A stretch of DNA of 64,000 nucleotides from Mycoemilia scoparia. Lineage: Eukaryota; Kickxellomycota; Kickxellomycetes; Kickxellales; Kickxellaceae. Below the pieces are notes generated by a model, which was not told the DNA's origin, searched no databases, and was given only the letters and a program-made list of their open reading frames with translations. How positions within the stretch are numbered: position 1 is the first letter of the stretch; every line of letters begins with the position of its first letter. The position numbers and the translations under genes were made by a program. Where the stretch lies: NCBI GenBank assembly GCA_027575805.1, contig JANBPU010000021.1, forward strand, positions 62,001-126,000, given 5' to 3'. This document shows, piece after piece, positions 1-9,997 of this stretch.

Positions 1-1175
1 CATTCCCCCATCACGACAATGAGCTGGCACAGTCTGAGGCACACTTTGGTAACCGCCAATGGATCAACTACTTTTTGCACTCTGGCCATCTCCATATTGA
101 GGGATCAAAGATGTCAAAGTCCCTCAAGAACTTTATCAGTATCAAGGAGGCTCTTAACATGTATTCTCCCCGCCAGATGCGCCTCCTCTTTTTGATGCAG
201 CGTTGGGATAGCCCTTCAGATTACAAAGCCGATTCCATGAACGAAGCCAAGGCTGTAGAAACAAAGATTTCCAACTTCTTTTCCAATATCAATGCCAAGC
301 TTCGTGAATCAAAGGACAAAGAATCTGACTCCAATGGCCAGCGTAACTTTAAGGATGATGAGCTTAACCTTATTGAAACGCTCAAGAAGGCGCAGACCCA
401 GGTCCACGAGGCCCTTTTGGATTCGTTCAATACACCAAGGGCCCTTGATGCTATCAAGGATCTTGTTACAGACACTAATCAGTACATGAGCGCTAGACGC
501 GACAATGCTGACCCACAGGCCATTACCTCTGTCGGTAAGTATGTAACATACATGTGCCGCATATTCGGCCTTGCTCCTGATACCACCAAGGAAATCGGAT
601 GGGGATCTTTGGACAGCGAAGCCGAAAGCCAAGGCGCCAACAAGGAAGACATTGCCCTTCCCTACCTCCGCGTTCTATCCAACTTCCGTGACCAGGTACG
701 AAGCCTTGCTCGTGGAGAAGAAGGTGAAGACGGCAAAGCCCTCAAGAATGCATTGCTAACCCTGTGCGACAGCATTCGTAACGAAGTGCTACCTCCACTT
801 GGTGTTGTTCTTGACGACCAAGAGGACGGAAAAGCACTGATCAAGTTTATTGATAGCAAGGAATGGTTAAAACAGAAGGAGGAAAAGGAAGCCAAGCTGC
901 GCGAGAAGGAAAGACAAAAGAAGGAACGTGCTTTGGCAGCTGAGAAGAAGCGCCTTGAAAAACTTGAGAAGGGCAAAGTCTCTCCACAAGAGATGTTCAG
1001 GACCGAAGACAGACGCTCTGAGTTCAGTGAATGGGACGAGAATGGATTCCCAACAAAAGACAAAGACGGCAATGAACTTACCAAGAACAAGAAAAAGAAT
1101 CTAGAAAAAGAGCTAAAGAAGCAGCAAGTATTGCATGAGGAGTACCTCAAATATATTGCCTCGAAGAGCTCTTAA
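1..1175 (+). CDS. CRS1: Cysteinyl-tRNA synthetase, cytosolic type (3' part, cut by window edge)
   Basis: Class I aminoacyl-tRNA synthetase that charges tRNA-Cys in the cytosol. The reading frame is open from base 3 and enters from outside the window. The first visible residues, FPHHDNELAQSEAHFGN, are the conserved block ahead of the second ATP motif in CysRS. They are followed by WINYFLHSGHLHIEG and the KMSKS loop (SKMSKSLKNF), which binds ATP. After the anticodon-binding helical part there is a long lysine/glutamate-rich stretch, roughly residues 260-330 of the visible part, and a final EEYLKYIA helix. This matches the C-terminal extension of eukaryotic cytosolic CysRS and argues against a mitochondrial form. 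No intron is seen. An R2 repeat starts 57 bases after the stop. Family assignment is very secure; the N-terminal half cannot be judged. Confidence 0.96.
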   Translation, partial: FPHHDNELAQSEAHFGNRQWINYFLHSGHLHIEGSKMSKSLKNFISIKEALNMYSPRQMRLLFLMQRWDSPSDYKADSMNEAKAVETKISNFFSNINAKLRESKDKESDSNGQRNFKDDELNLIETLKKAQTQVHEALLDSFNTPRALDAIKDLVTDTNQYMSARRDNADPQAITSVGKYVTYMCRIFGLAPDTTKEIGWGSLDSEAESQGANKEDIALPYLRVLSNFRDQVRSLARGEEGEDGKALKNALLTLCDSIRNEVLPPLGVVLDDQEDGKALIKFIDSKEWLKQKEEKEAKLREKERQKKERALAAEKKRLEKLEKGKVSPQEMFRTEDRRSEFSEWDENGFPTKDKDGNELTKNKKKNLEKELKKQQVLHEEYLKYIASKSS

Positions 1176-1231
1176 TCATAGCTATTTTTGGTTTACCTTA
1201 ATTCTTTATTTACCAAACTAAAATACAACAT

Positions 1232-1366
1232 TATGGTAAAATTTTACTTGGGATCAAGTGTGAAATAGGCAGAAATTGGTTCTCAGATATGGCCCAGTCA
1301 TACAGTTCATTTCATATATAACTCCTAAGAACTCATTTTTATCTGAAGCCCTGTGAATTCTGGCCA
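1232..1366 (-). repeat. R2 inverted-repeat element, copy 1
   Basis: On the reverse strand this matches the other R2 copies (9244-9410, 17021-17164, 43507-43630, 48158-48295). Shared blocks read, in order, TTCACAAGGC, GGAGTTGCATAT, AATAGCTGATGG, TTGGGCC, CCATTTCTGCCTA and AAGTGAAATCTTACCAT. This copy is diverged and lacks the outermost bases of one end. It lies in the presumed 3' UTR region of CysRS. Confidence 0.7.
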
Positions 1367-2017
1367 AACATAACATTATTGAAATATAAAGTTTTGTGGT
1401 TATTTGATAGCAATTAATTTAAAAGCATAAACAATACTTTTTTAGTTGTTAACAAAGCCTAGGGGAGACCAGTCTCTCTCTTTTGAGTATGAACTCAGTC
1501 ACAAAAGGCTAATATCAAACTACTGGGTCAAGTACAAAGTCTATTAAAATCCAACATTTTCCACAAACTTTTGATTTTGGTAACTAACTTTAACTCTTGC
1601 TTAAAAACAATATGCACTCTTGGTATGTAAGCTAATTGAGTATTTTCGTGATACAACTTCACCCCCATACAAACCCTGACATCATCTTGCAATATCCTAT
1701 AGTTTGATAATTTCTTGCAAATTCACATATCGTCGATACATTAATAGCAACCCTGACTTCTTAACAGAGCAAATTTAATCTTCTCTCCTACTTAATCATA
1801 TAAATCATATCTATCCATCTTGTTATCTCTACTCGGAACCATTGCTTATCAGACTGTTACATCACACACACAAATATATGGACCATCCAAGGGTTTGGGG
1901 TTATTCTTCAAATCATACACGTAATTTTCCATGATAGCATCATCTACTTTGATCTCAACCCGCAATACATTTGCTCATCGTGGCTATAGCTGTTTCTTGC
2001 ATAGTTTGAAGGGACAT

Positions 2018-2059
2018 TACTTCTCTCTTCCTGTTTCATATCTAAGCATCTTTAGAAAA
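2018..2059 (+). promoter_or_regulatory. CT-rich tract ahead of the PGK start
   Basis: A pyrimidine-rich stretch (cttctctcttcctgtttc and following) ends about ten bases before ATG 2060. Such CT blocks just upstream of the start are common in highly expressed fungal glycolytic genes and mark the transcription start zone. This supports translation from 2060 on the main transcript. It is a compositional observation only. Confidence 0.4.
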
Positions 2060-3313
2060 ATGTCCCTCTCCAGCAAGGTTTCTGTTCGTGATGTTGATGT
2101 CGCTAACAAGCGCGTTTTGATTCGTGTTGACTTCAATGTCCCTCTTGATAAGGACCAAAACATAACCAACGATGCTAGAATCCGTGCTGCTTTGCCTACC
2201 ATCCAACACGTCCTTGACAACAAGGCAGCTGGTGTTGTTCTAATGAGCCACCTTGGTCGCCCCAACGGCGAGGCCAACAAGAAATACTCGCTCTTGCCCA
2301 TCAAGGAGCGTCTCTCCCAGCTTCTCAGCCGCCCTGTCACTTTTGTTCCTGACTGTGTTGGCCCTGAGGCCGAAAAGGCTTGCGCTAACTTGAAGGATGG
2401 ACAGGTTATCCTCTTGGAGAACCTTCGTTACCACTCAGAGGAAGAGGGAAGCTACAAGGATGCAGACAAAAAGAAGGTCAAGGCCGATCCCGCTGCTGTT
2501 CAGAAGTTCCGCGAATCTCTTACCAAGCTTGGTGATATTTATGTTAACGATGCCTTCGGTACCGCTCACCGTGCTCACTCATCCATGGTTGGTGTTGATC
2601 TCCCCGTTAAAGCTGCCGGTTTCCTTATGGAGAAGGAACTCACCTACTTTGCCCAGGCCATCGAGTCACCAAAGCGTCCCTACTTGGCTATCCTTGGTGG
2701 AGCCAAGGTTTCTGATAAGATTCAGCTTATTGAAAACATGCTCGACAAAGTTAATGCACTCATCATCACTGGTGGAATGGCTTTCACCTTCCTCAGAGTT
2801 CTAAACAACATGGAGATCGGCAACTCACTCTATGATGATGAGGGTGCTAAGATCGTTGAAAAGATCATTGCTAAGGCTAAGGATAAGGGCGTTGACTTTG
2901 TTCTTCCCACTGATTTCATATGCGCTGACACCTTCAGCAATGATGCCAAGATCACAACTGCCACCGTTGAAAGCGGAATCCAGAAGCCATACCTTGGCCT
3001 CGACATCGGCCCCAAGTCCGTTGAAACATACGCTAAGACCATTCGCACGGCCAAGACAATAATCTGGAACGGCCCTTGCGGTGTCTTTGAATTCGATAAC
3101 TTTGCTAAAGGCACAAGGGCTGTCATGGATGAGGTTATCAAGGCCACTGAGGCTGGTGCCGTGTCCATCATTGGTGGCGGCGACACTGCCACTGCTGCTG
3201 CCGAATGGAACACTGAGAGCAAGTTTTCACATGTCTCTACTGGCGGTGGTGCCTCTCTTGAGCTCCTTGAGGGAAAGACTCTTCCAGGTGTTGCTGCTCT
3301 CAGTGATAAGTAA
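2060..3313 (+). CDS. PGK1: Phosphoglycerate kinase
   Basis: Transfers the acyl phosphate of 1,3-bisphosphoglycerate to ADP in glycolysis, in the cytosol. The 417-residue protein has the family length (yeast 416). Visible family blocks are RVDFNVPL near residue 20, the substrate-binding [32 protein letters not shown], the hinge segment [10 protein letters not shown] and the nucleotide-binding GGGDTATAA near the C terminus. I chose ATG 2060 (context AAAAATGTCC) because it gives the canonical [14 protein letters not shown] start. An in-frame ATG at 1931 would add 43 residues that are basic and hydroxylated with no Asp or Glu, resembling a mitochondrial presequence. The gene is uninterrupted, unlike many neighbours, which fits a highly expressed gene. 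Confidence 0.98.
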   Translation: MSLSSKVSVRDVDVANKRVLIRVDFNVPLDKDQNITNDARIRAALPTIQHVLDNKAAGVVLMSHLGRPNGEANKKYSLLPIKERLSQLLSRPVTFVPDCVGPEAEKACANLKDGQVILLENLRYHSEEEGSYKDADKKKVKADPAAVQKFRESLTKLGDIYVNDAFGTAHRAHSSMVGVDLPVKAAGFLMEKELTYFAQAIESPKRPYLAILGGAKVSDKIQLIENMLDKVNALIITGGMAFTFLRVLNNMEIGNSLYDDEGAKIVEKIIAKAKDKGVDFVLPTDFICADTFSNDAKITTATVESGIQKPYLGLDIGPKSVETYAKTIRTAKTIIWNGPCGVFEFDNFAKGTRAVMDEVIKATEAGAVSIIGGGDTATAAAEWNTESKFSHVSTGGGASLELLEGKTLPGVAALSDK

Positions 3314-3751
3314 ACTAGTTCATTCTAGCCCTAATTGTTTTAACTTGTCTTTGTACTTTCAAGTATCACTTTTAAATCAAATAAAACGAATAATTGAAAC
3401 CTAAATTAGGCCTCGTTCTTTTTTGGCAACTGAACTAGACAGCTTAAACAGTGGTTATGTTTGTGATGGATAATGTAGAATATGAAGATGTTACTTAAAT
3501 ATAATACTAAAAACAAAAATAGAAAGCGATAGTCAACTGGTGCACATGGTCTTTAAATCTATATTAATTTATTAACATGCCTAGCTTTATTTGGGAGCTG
3601 GAATGAGAAGCATTGCTTTATTAATATAGTAGAAGAAACAGTTTTGAGTTAACGAAAATAATACAAATAAATGGGTTTTGCAAAAGTCGAGCTTAATGTA
3701 TGCTGTGTGGGTGGTGAGTACATGGGTAAAATTGCGCATATGAGGGTATTT
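3314..3751. other. Convergent spacer between PGK and cystathionine lyase
   Basis: AT-rich 3' flanks of two convergent genes. An AATAAA-like polyadenylation signal (caaataaaacg) lies about 65 bases after the PGK stop. I see nothing else in it. Confidence 0.5.
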
Positions 3752-5005
3752 TTAGGCCTTGACCTTGACTCCAGCAGCGATCAAAGCAGACTTGAGGTCG
3801 TTGATCAAGTCATCTGGGTCTTCGATACCAACACACAGTCTGACCACGTCCTCAGGAAGAGCACGGGCCTTGCGAACCTCAGCTGGAATACTGGCGTGGC
3901 TCATACGACAAGGCATGGAGATGAGTGAGTTGATGCAGCCAAAGCTGACGCTGATACCGTATAGCTTGGTGGCTTCAACAATGCGTTCTGAGGTAGCAAT
4001 ATCACCAGTTTCAAACGACAAGACACCGCCAGGACCGCTAGCCTGAGAGATGTGGATCTGGTGCTGTGGGTGGCTAGGAAGGCCGGGGTAGAGCACTCTC
4101 TTGATATCGGTTTGGTTCTCTAGGAACTCGGCGATTCTTTGGGCAGTTGCTTGCTGTCTCTCGATACGAATAGCAAGTGTCTTTAGACCTCTGAGCAATA
4201 ACCAGGACTCGAAAGGTGACAGGCCGCTGCCAGTGGCATTGATGACAAAGAATATGCGGTCAGCGAGATCGAGGCTCCGCACGCCGATAACACCAGCCAT
4301 CATATCGTGGTGGCCAGACAAGTATTTTGTGCCAGAGTGATATTCAATATCAGCGCCAAGGTCCAAGCAGTTTTGCAGGTATGGGGACATCATGGTGTTA
4401 TCGACAACAACAACAGCGTTGGGGCACTTTTCATGAACAAGGTCGCTAACAGCTCTGATGTCGGCAATCTTGATGAGTGGGTTTGTGGGGGTTTCAAGCA
4501 GGACAAGGCGAGTCTTTACGGGATCGAGTTTGCTGCGAACGGCCTCAACATTGGTGGTGTCGACGTTCTCGACCTCAACATGGCCCAGCTTTGTTAGGTA
4601 TGTAAGGAGACGATTGGAACCGCCATACAGGTCATCGCCAGCAATTATCTGGCCACCGTTGGGGACGAGTCTGAGGATAACATCGAGCGCGGTCATGCCA
4701 GTGGTAACGACAAAGGCTCTCTCGGCCTTCATGATCTTGGCAAGGTGTGTCTCAACAGCGCTTCTGGTTGGGTTTCCGGAGCGAGTGTAGTCAAACTCGC
4801 CTGTTCCATCGGCGCTTGGTTGTTTGAAGGTGGCAGTCTGATATAGAGGGACAGAGGAAGAGTGGTAGGGATCACGGACACCCAGGGTATCTGCCTCCTG
4901 GCCTTCACCAGCAGTAGATTCGAGATAAACGAGCTCCGTGGACGGGTGGTACTTGGGACGGTCGAGGTTAACATCGTCAAAGACACGCTCACTGTTGACG
5001 GACAT
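3752..5005 (-). CDS. STR3: Cystathionine beta-lyase-type PLP enzyme
   Basis: PLP-dependent Cys/Met-metabolism enzyme, most like beta-lyases that cleave cystathionine to homocysteine, pyruvate and ammonia in methionine biosynthesis. The protein has 417 residues. Seen: substrate and cofactor loop YTRSGNPT (73-80), GDDLYGGS (123-130), ETPTNPL (171-177), the PLP-contacting VDNTMMSPYL, the Schiff-base lysine in HSGTKYLSGH (Lys227), and the late SLISMPCRMSHASIP block. The ending (RMSHASIPAEVRKARAL) and overall order resemble plant and fungal cystathionine beta-lyase more than gamma-lyase. Separating beta-lyase, gamma-lyase and gamma-synthase by sequence alone is not certain. There is no intron. It is convergent with PGK, and a TATA-like box lies about 150 bases upstream of the start. 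Confidence 0.9.
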   Translation of the reverse strand: MSVNSERVFDDVNLDRPKYHPSTELVYLESTAGEGQEADTLGVRDPYHSSSVPLYQTATFKQPSADGTGEFDYTRSGNPTRSAVETHLAKIMKAERAFVVTTGMTALDVILRLVPNGGQIIAGDDLYGGSNRLLTYLTKLGHVEVENVDTTNVEAVRSKLDPVKTRLVLLETPTNPLIKIADIRAVSDLVHEKCPNAVVVVDNTMMSPYLQNCLDLGADIEYHSGTKYLSGHHDMMAGVIGVRSLDLADRIFFVINATGSGLSPFESWLLLRGLKTLAIRIERQQATAQRIAEFLENQTDIKRVLYPGLPSHPQHQIHISQASGPGGVLSFETGDIATSERIVEATKLYGISVSFGCINSLISMPCRMSHASIPAEVRKARALPEDVVRLCVGIEDPDDLINDLKSALIAAGVKVKA

Positions 5006-5993
5006 TATTTATGATAGTATGTAGTCTATATCGAGTAGAAGAAACGGTGCTTCGGGTTTAGGGGTAACAGCTATGCCGCGCAAATAAAGGAAGAGAAAAG
5101 AATAATGGATGTGATGATGAATATGTAGCTCAACTAGGAAACAGCCCTGGTGGCCTCTTTTTATATCCTGTTGGTAGTTTGCCCCACCTAGATAATGGCT
5201 GGTAATTTAAATCCCCACCTATAGACCCATCGTCCAATTGGAAACGTGATAGATGGCAAATCTGTATGTTACCATATGTGATTGGATAGCATTTCAATGA
5301 TCATCCCCAATATTGTGATAATTGTCACTACTGGCGTGGAAAATTTTGGTTTCAGTGTAAAGCTATAGTGACCCACTATCATCATTCTACCAGAAACAGC
5401 CAGAGGAATTACCGAATAAAGGCGGCTAAAACAAGCGATAGGGGGTAAAGGTGACAAACTTCACAGAGAAAGTGAAAACAAATAAGTAAATTCCCATTGT
5501 CCCTGAACTGTGTGTATCAGTTTGTCCAGGAAATGTATGTGCTTTGGTTGATTTTGGACACAGCAAAGTTATAGTTCTAACAAAGACTGCGCCTGTACCC
5601 CTTGTATGAGTAATCATTAGTAGTTTTGAGGTTTCGTAGTACCCTTGAATATGAGTCTTTGAGATTTAATTTCTGCCCGTAGTAGATACCTCGGTCAAGT
5701 TTCTATACTGACCCGAATGCTGTGTTTAACCGTATCGTATGCTTTTGATCAATACATGCAGCCAAAAGTTCTTGGAAGTGGACAGCTACATTTATATTAC
5801 AATAATACCAAGGCACTTGTGTTTAATTATAGATGCCATAGGCGTCAGCGTGGATTTAATCATAGAGGACTAAATCAAGCAGTGTTTGAATTTCACACGA
5901 AGATCACTTGAAAGCCTAGTTTATGGCAATAGCTTACCCCATACGTATAGGGCTGTTTCTCTCAGCTTCAAAAGTATATACACAATCTTCATA
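5006..5993. other. Divergent promoter region, cystathionine lyase / EMC2
   Basis: About 1 kb of AT-rich DNA between two divergently transcribed genes. Short open frames on both strands have no recognisable features. A TATA-like element for the minus-strand gene is listed separately. Confidence 0.5.
5157..5165 (-). promoter_or_regulatory. TATA-like box of the cystathionine lyase gene
   Basis: Reverse strand reads TATAAAAAG, about 150 bases upstream of the start codon, a usual distance for a fungal TATA element. Supported by sequence match and position only. Confidence 0.4.
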
Positions 5994-7443
5994 ATGACCT
6001 TAAAGAGTTTGACCAGTTTGGCAGAAATCCGCAAATCCCAAGAGAGAAAGCCCGAGCTTGTAACCGACATTGGCGAATATCTACTATCGTCTGGTGCATT
6101 GGGAACTACTGAGGATGGTAAGATAGCAAAATTATTGTTATTTCTCATTAAGTATTATATACCCTACATTTTCATGCTAATGACGCGGTATATAATGTTT
6201 TCCTATAGCTTGGCTTGCTTATGAGCAAATATGCGTAGCAGCATGTGACACTGGAAAGATTCAGTTGGCTAAGGTAAGAGTGAAAACACGATTAAGGAGA
6301 TACATATATGAATGAGAAAGAAATAAAGCTTTAGACGACCTTCATATAATACAAGACGAATCAACTGTTTATAACTGATAGATATGCGTTGAAGAACTTG
6401 AAAAAAAGTTTCCCGGATCGCTTCGCGTTCTTAGGCTAAATGGAATGATATTGGAAGCCAGCAAAGATCTACCAGGAGCTGAAGCTATATATAACAAGAT
6501 TCTAGAAACAGAACCAAATAACATTGTTAGTATCCTATAAATCAAAGGGAAATGCACATCTATGTTAGATGGAGTGCCTAACTATGAATATGAATTATAG
6601 ATGGCCTCAAAGAGATTAATTGCGATATTGAAACAGAAAGGAGACATGGAAAAATACGTAAAAGAGCTAAATAAATACATAGACACATACTATAATGACC
6701 CTGAGGCATGGCTTGAGCTATGTAATACATACCTGACATTACAGATGTAAGTATAATTTGGCTCAAAACCCACTTTCCATCAACATATATTTATCGACAA
6801 TTGGTATATATAATTAACATTGCTTATTCTCAAAATCAAGGTACCCCCAGGCAGCCTTTTGTGCTGAAGAACTGCTCGTCCAGCAGCCTCATAACCACTT
6901 TTTCCATCTCAAATATGCCGAGGTAAATATTCTGCATGCTTGTATTTATACCTGAGAATTTATACACAACTGGGAATTATACTAAAATAATGACTTTGAA
7001 CTATCACAGATCCAATACACAATCGGAAATATTGAACTTGCTCTACAGGAATATTTGAGAGTTGTAGAGCTAGCAACTGATTATATTCGTGGATTCTATG
7101 GTATTAAACTGGTAAGTGTCTGGTGTATTATGATGATTGAAATGCAAGAGTTTCATACACTATCCGAATTTGTGCTAAACAACACTTTTCTATATTTAAA
7201 TAGTGTGCAGATCGGTTACTAAACGAAATAGATGCAGGAAAAAAGTCCACCAAGGGAACCAATAGCTCTGGAAAATCAAGCAAAAACACATTTGACAAGG
7301 CTACCTTGGAAAAGCTTGTACAGCTAGCCGCCAACCGACTCCTTGTTGTATACTACAATCGCTCATCAGACGATGACGATGTTGATTCAGCCACACCGAT
7401 GTCCAAGACTGTACTCGAGAAATGGCTAAAGAACATGTCATAG
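5994..7443 (+). CDS. EMC2: ER membrane protein complex subunit 2 (TPR protein), 7 exons
   Basis: Cytosolic TPR subunit of the ER membrane protein complex, which inserts tail-anchored and multipass proteins. Exons: 5994-6117, 6209-6273, 6382-6525, 6601-6746, 6841-6922, 7010-7111, 7204-7443. All junctions are GT-AG and phases agree, giving 300 residues (human EMC2 has 297). Family blocks: EQICVAAC, EELEKKFPGSLRVLRLNGMILEA, AEAIYNKILETEPNN, DPEAWLELCNTYL, YPQAAFCAEELLVQQPHNHFFHLKYAE and the final helix around RLLVVYYNR. A low-complexity Ser/Lys linker sits near residue 235. Introns are 71-116 bp. The exon chain is my reconstruction; the family call is strong because the FPGSLRV and QPHNHFFHLKYAE signatures are retained. 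Confidence 0.94.
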
Positions 7444-7651
7444 TTTATTATTCAAATAGTTTTACAAAGCAATCATTTGTGACCTGAATATATTATAGTT
7501 ACTAGCTAAAGGTTTTTCAATATTCATACATTTTTGAATAAATTCATAATAATACCTCGAAATCTCTTGAAAAATACATTGACAATATTTTGCCTTTGTG
7601 AACTCTAAACCAGCTCAGCACTTTCCTCTAAAATAACAGACTTAAAAGCAC

Positions 7652-8955
7652 CTAATAGCCATACTTTTTCTTGGCAAGACGGTCGACAAGGTTGGGGAAG
7701 AATACACGCAAGTAGTAGGCTATCTTATAAGAAAAAGGAATGCATAGCATTCTCTCTCCATTTAAAGTGGCATCTATGGCTTTTGAGGCACATATCTCAG
7801 CAGAGATTCCTTTATTTACCCTCTTTTTAGCTTTTGTGGCATCTATTTTAGCAGCAGCTTCATCACTACCATTATTCGCATCAATAGCTGATCCTCTGAG
7901 CTCAGTGTCTACGGTTCCTGGGCAAACCAAGGTGACAGACACACCAAACTTTTCGATCTCTGTGCGTAGTGAATCGAAGTATCCGTGCAGTGCGTGCTTG
8001 GACGCCGAATATATGCTTCTAGTTGGCGCACCAATAAGTCCTGCCATAGAAGATATCACCATAATTGATGGCGACCTCCCACCAGATGCGCTGGTACAAA
8101 GCAATGCTGGAAGAAACCTGTTGCAAATGTCTACAGGCGCAAAAAAGTTCACCGAAAATGTTGAACCTAGTGTCTCTGAAAACCTTGAAAGGCCCTTTTT
8201 AGAATCACCCAGACCGCTGTCAATTGTAGTGTCGACGCTTAACAATTCTAGAACCGGCTTAACAGTGATTGCACCGGCACAAAGAACTAGTAAATCGATA
8301 CCACCACTGCTCTCTGTGGCACTATCGGAATCGAAAAATGATAAGGCCTGGCTACACAATGCTTCCCGGTCATCACTTTTATTTACATCTGCGACTATCA
8401 CTTTAACAAGTAAATCTCCTAAGCCCCCATCACTGTTGTTACTACAATCTTGGCGACTTTTATAGCAAGTCGACTGTACTTCTCGCAACTGTTCTTCGCG
8501 TCGTGCCACAAGGATCAGTTTATTTGCTTTGGATTTTGCCAGTTGGATTGCTAAATTACATAATAAAAATAAACATTACATGTATTTCTGGCATCACCCC
8601 CATTTGTTCCTCCCCTTTTTTGCAAATAACCTATTCACCAGTTTTCAATGATAATGACGGCGTATACCATCAGTATAAATGTATATGGGTATATATAGCT
8701 TGCAAACCTACCAATCTCTTTTCCAATTCCTGAAGAAGCACCAACAACGACTACATTCAACAAATTCTGTTTCTGGGGCTTGGGTATGCCGTTTTTGCTA
8801 TTGGTGTATGCAAATACGCCATACCCGAAAATACAGCAAACTAGTGCTGAAAAAATCCCCGCAACATGTATCGATTCTGTGTTAAAAGACAACCCACTCT
8901 GGATTCCTGTTATTTCCCCAATTTTTGACCACAAGTTATAAATACTCTGGGTCAT
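7652..8955 (-). CDS. Membrane-anchored short-chain dehydrogenase/reductase, 2 exons
   Basis: Classical SDR with an N-terminal membrane anchor, closest in plan to DHRS7/DHRS7B-type enzymes. Exons: 8955-8712 and 8550-7652, phase 1, giving 380 residues. Seen: hydrophobic segment about residues 31-50, cofactor motif GASSGIG (72-78) after VVVV, the LVLCAGA strand replacing the usual NNAG, catalytic Ser in VISSMAG (about 249) and YSASK with Tyr262 and Lys266. The arginines after the second strand (VARRE) suggest NADP(H). An inserted Ser/Asp-rich stretch lies about residues 150-165. Substrate cannot be told: lipid or steroid-like carbonyls are usual for this group. It ends 208 bases from the convergent EMC2 stop. 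Confidence 0.88.
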
Positions 8956-9997
8956 AGTGTCTGCTTTTGTTATATATATAACTGGGTGGGCGGTATACTA
9001 CTCAGACACACATTAACAGTCAAAACAATATATGACGTTATTTATGCTTTACAATTATGCTTGAGGTTTAAACTTTGCATTGCTGGACTCCAATTCCTGT
9101 CTGTATAGTTTATGGGGCATTGGCTATAATCATGGCATTTGATCTGACTATACTTTGTCAAACTTAATGTTTCCAAATCCATGAAAATAGAACCATCCTT
9201 CTTCTAATGGATCAACGAGTAAATTCATTTTGTCTTATTTTTGGATATGGTAATATTTCATTAGGGCTCGAATGTATGTTAGGCAGAAATGGACCCTCAT
9301 CAAATTTTGGCCCAATCGCCGAATATCTTATGTACAATTCCCCTGGGGACCCATCGCTTTTGTCTATGGCCCTGTGAACTTTCACCCTTCAAAAATTATT
9401 ACCCATATGGCAAGAAACTATATTTGTTATTAATCAATAACCGGCATTGTATTTATTCGCCACCAAAAAGATCAAACAAATTGTGATGCAATTTGTTTTG
9501 AGCTTATTGCAATTTAGATGACAAGCTTATTATTTCTAGCCAAGTCTTCGAACCCAATGCCAAAATCTCTTATTTATTGATACCAACAAATATCATCATA
9601 GACACCAATAACAGAGATATATTAGAACTGAAGAATTTTTCAATATTTAACAACGTTTCATTGAAAATGGCGAGTGCAAGCTTAGAGTATGATTTATACT
9701 AATAGGAAAAGTAAAGGTGAATATCTTTATAGGTATCTAACAAATGTTTAAAAGCTCTACTCTATGTGGTTTGATTTGGTATAAAACATGGTAATAAAAG
9801 GAATGTAAAGGGTATATAATAATATAAATATTTGAAAAGGATTGGGATGTATAAGGCACAACACATATATAATATTAAAGGCTACAATCTATTTGCTTAG
9901 TCTTCGATACAGACACACACACACACACAATCTTGCAAAGTCTATCAAAATTAATAGTGGTAGGTGGTAGTTTTGTACATCAAAAGTTTGGACTGTC
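8956..9997. other. Spacer between SDR and phosphodiesterase genes
   Basis: AT-rich non-coding DNA containing R2 copy 2 (9244-9410) and a short (AC)n run near 9912-9929. No gene recognised. Confidence 0.5.
9244..9410 (-). repeat. R2 inverted-repeat element, copy 2 (most complete)
   Basis: Full-length R2 with imperfect inverted ends. One end begins ATATGGTAATATTTCATTAGG (first 20 bases are the match zone); the other, read inward, is CATATGGGTAATAATTTTTG followed by AAGGG. The second end is also the end sequence of the R1 family. Internal blocks (GGCAGAAATGG, TTTTGGCCCAATC, CCCTGTGAACTT) match the other R2 copies in reverse. The ends could be flanked by TA. Confidence 0.75.

Larger units (their letters stand above)
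1176..2059. other. Spacer between CysRS and PGK
   Basis: AT-rich non-coding DNA. It contains the 3' flank of CysRS with an R2 repeat copy (1232-1366) and the PGK promoter and leader. From 1931 an ATG opens a 43-codon frame continuous with PGK, discussed under the PGK entry. No tRNA or other gene is recognisable. Confidence 0.6.

Noticed and set aside
7740..8465. 241-codon plus-strand open frame
   Set aside because: Lies exactly antisense to the catalytic exon of the SDR, which has clear family motifs; the plus frame has none.
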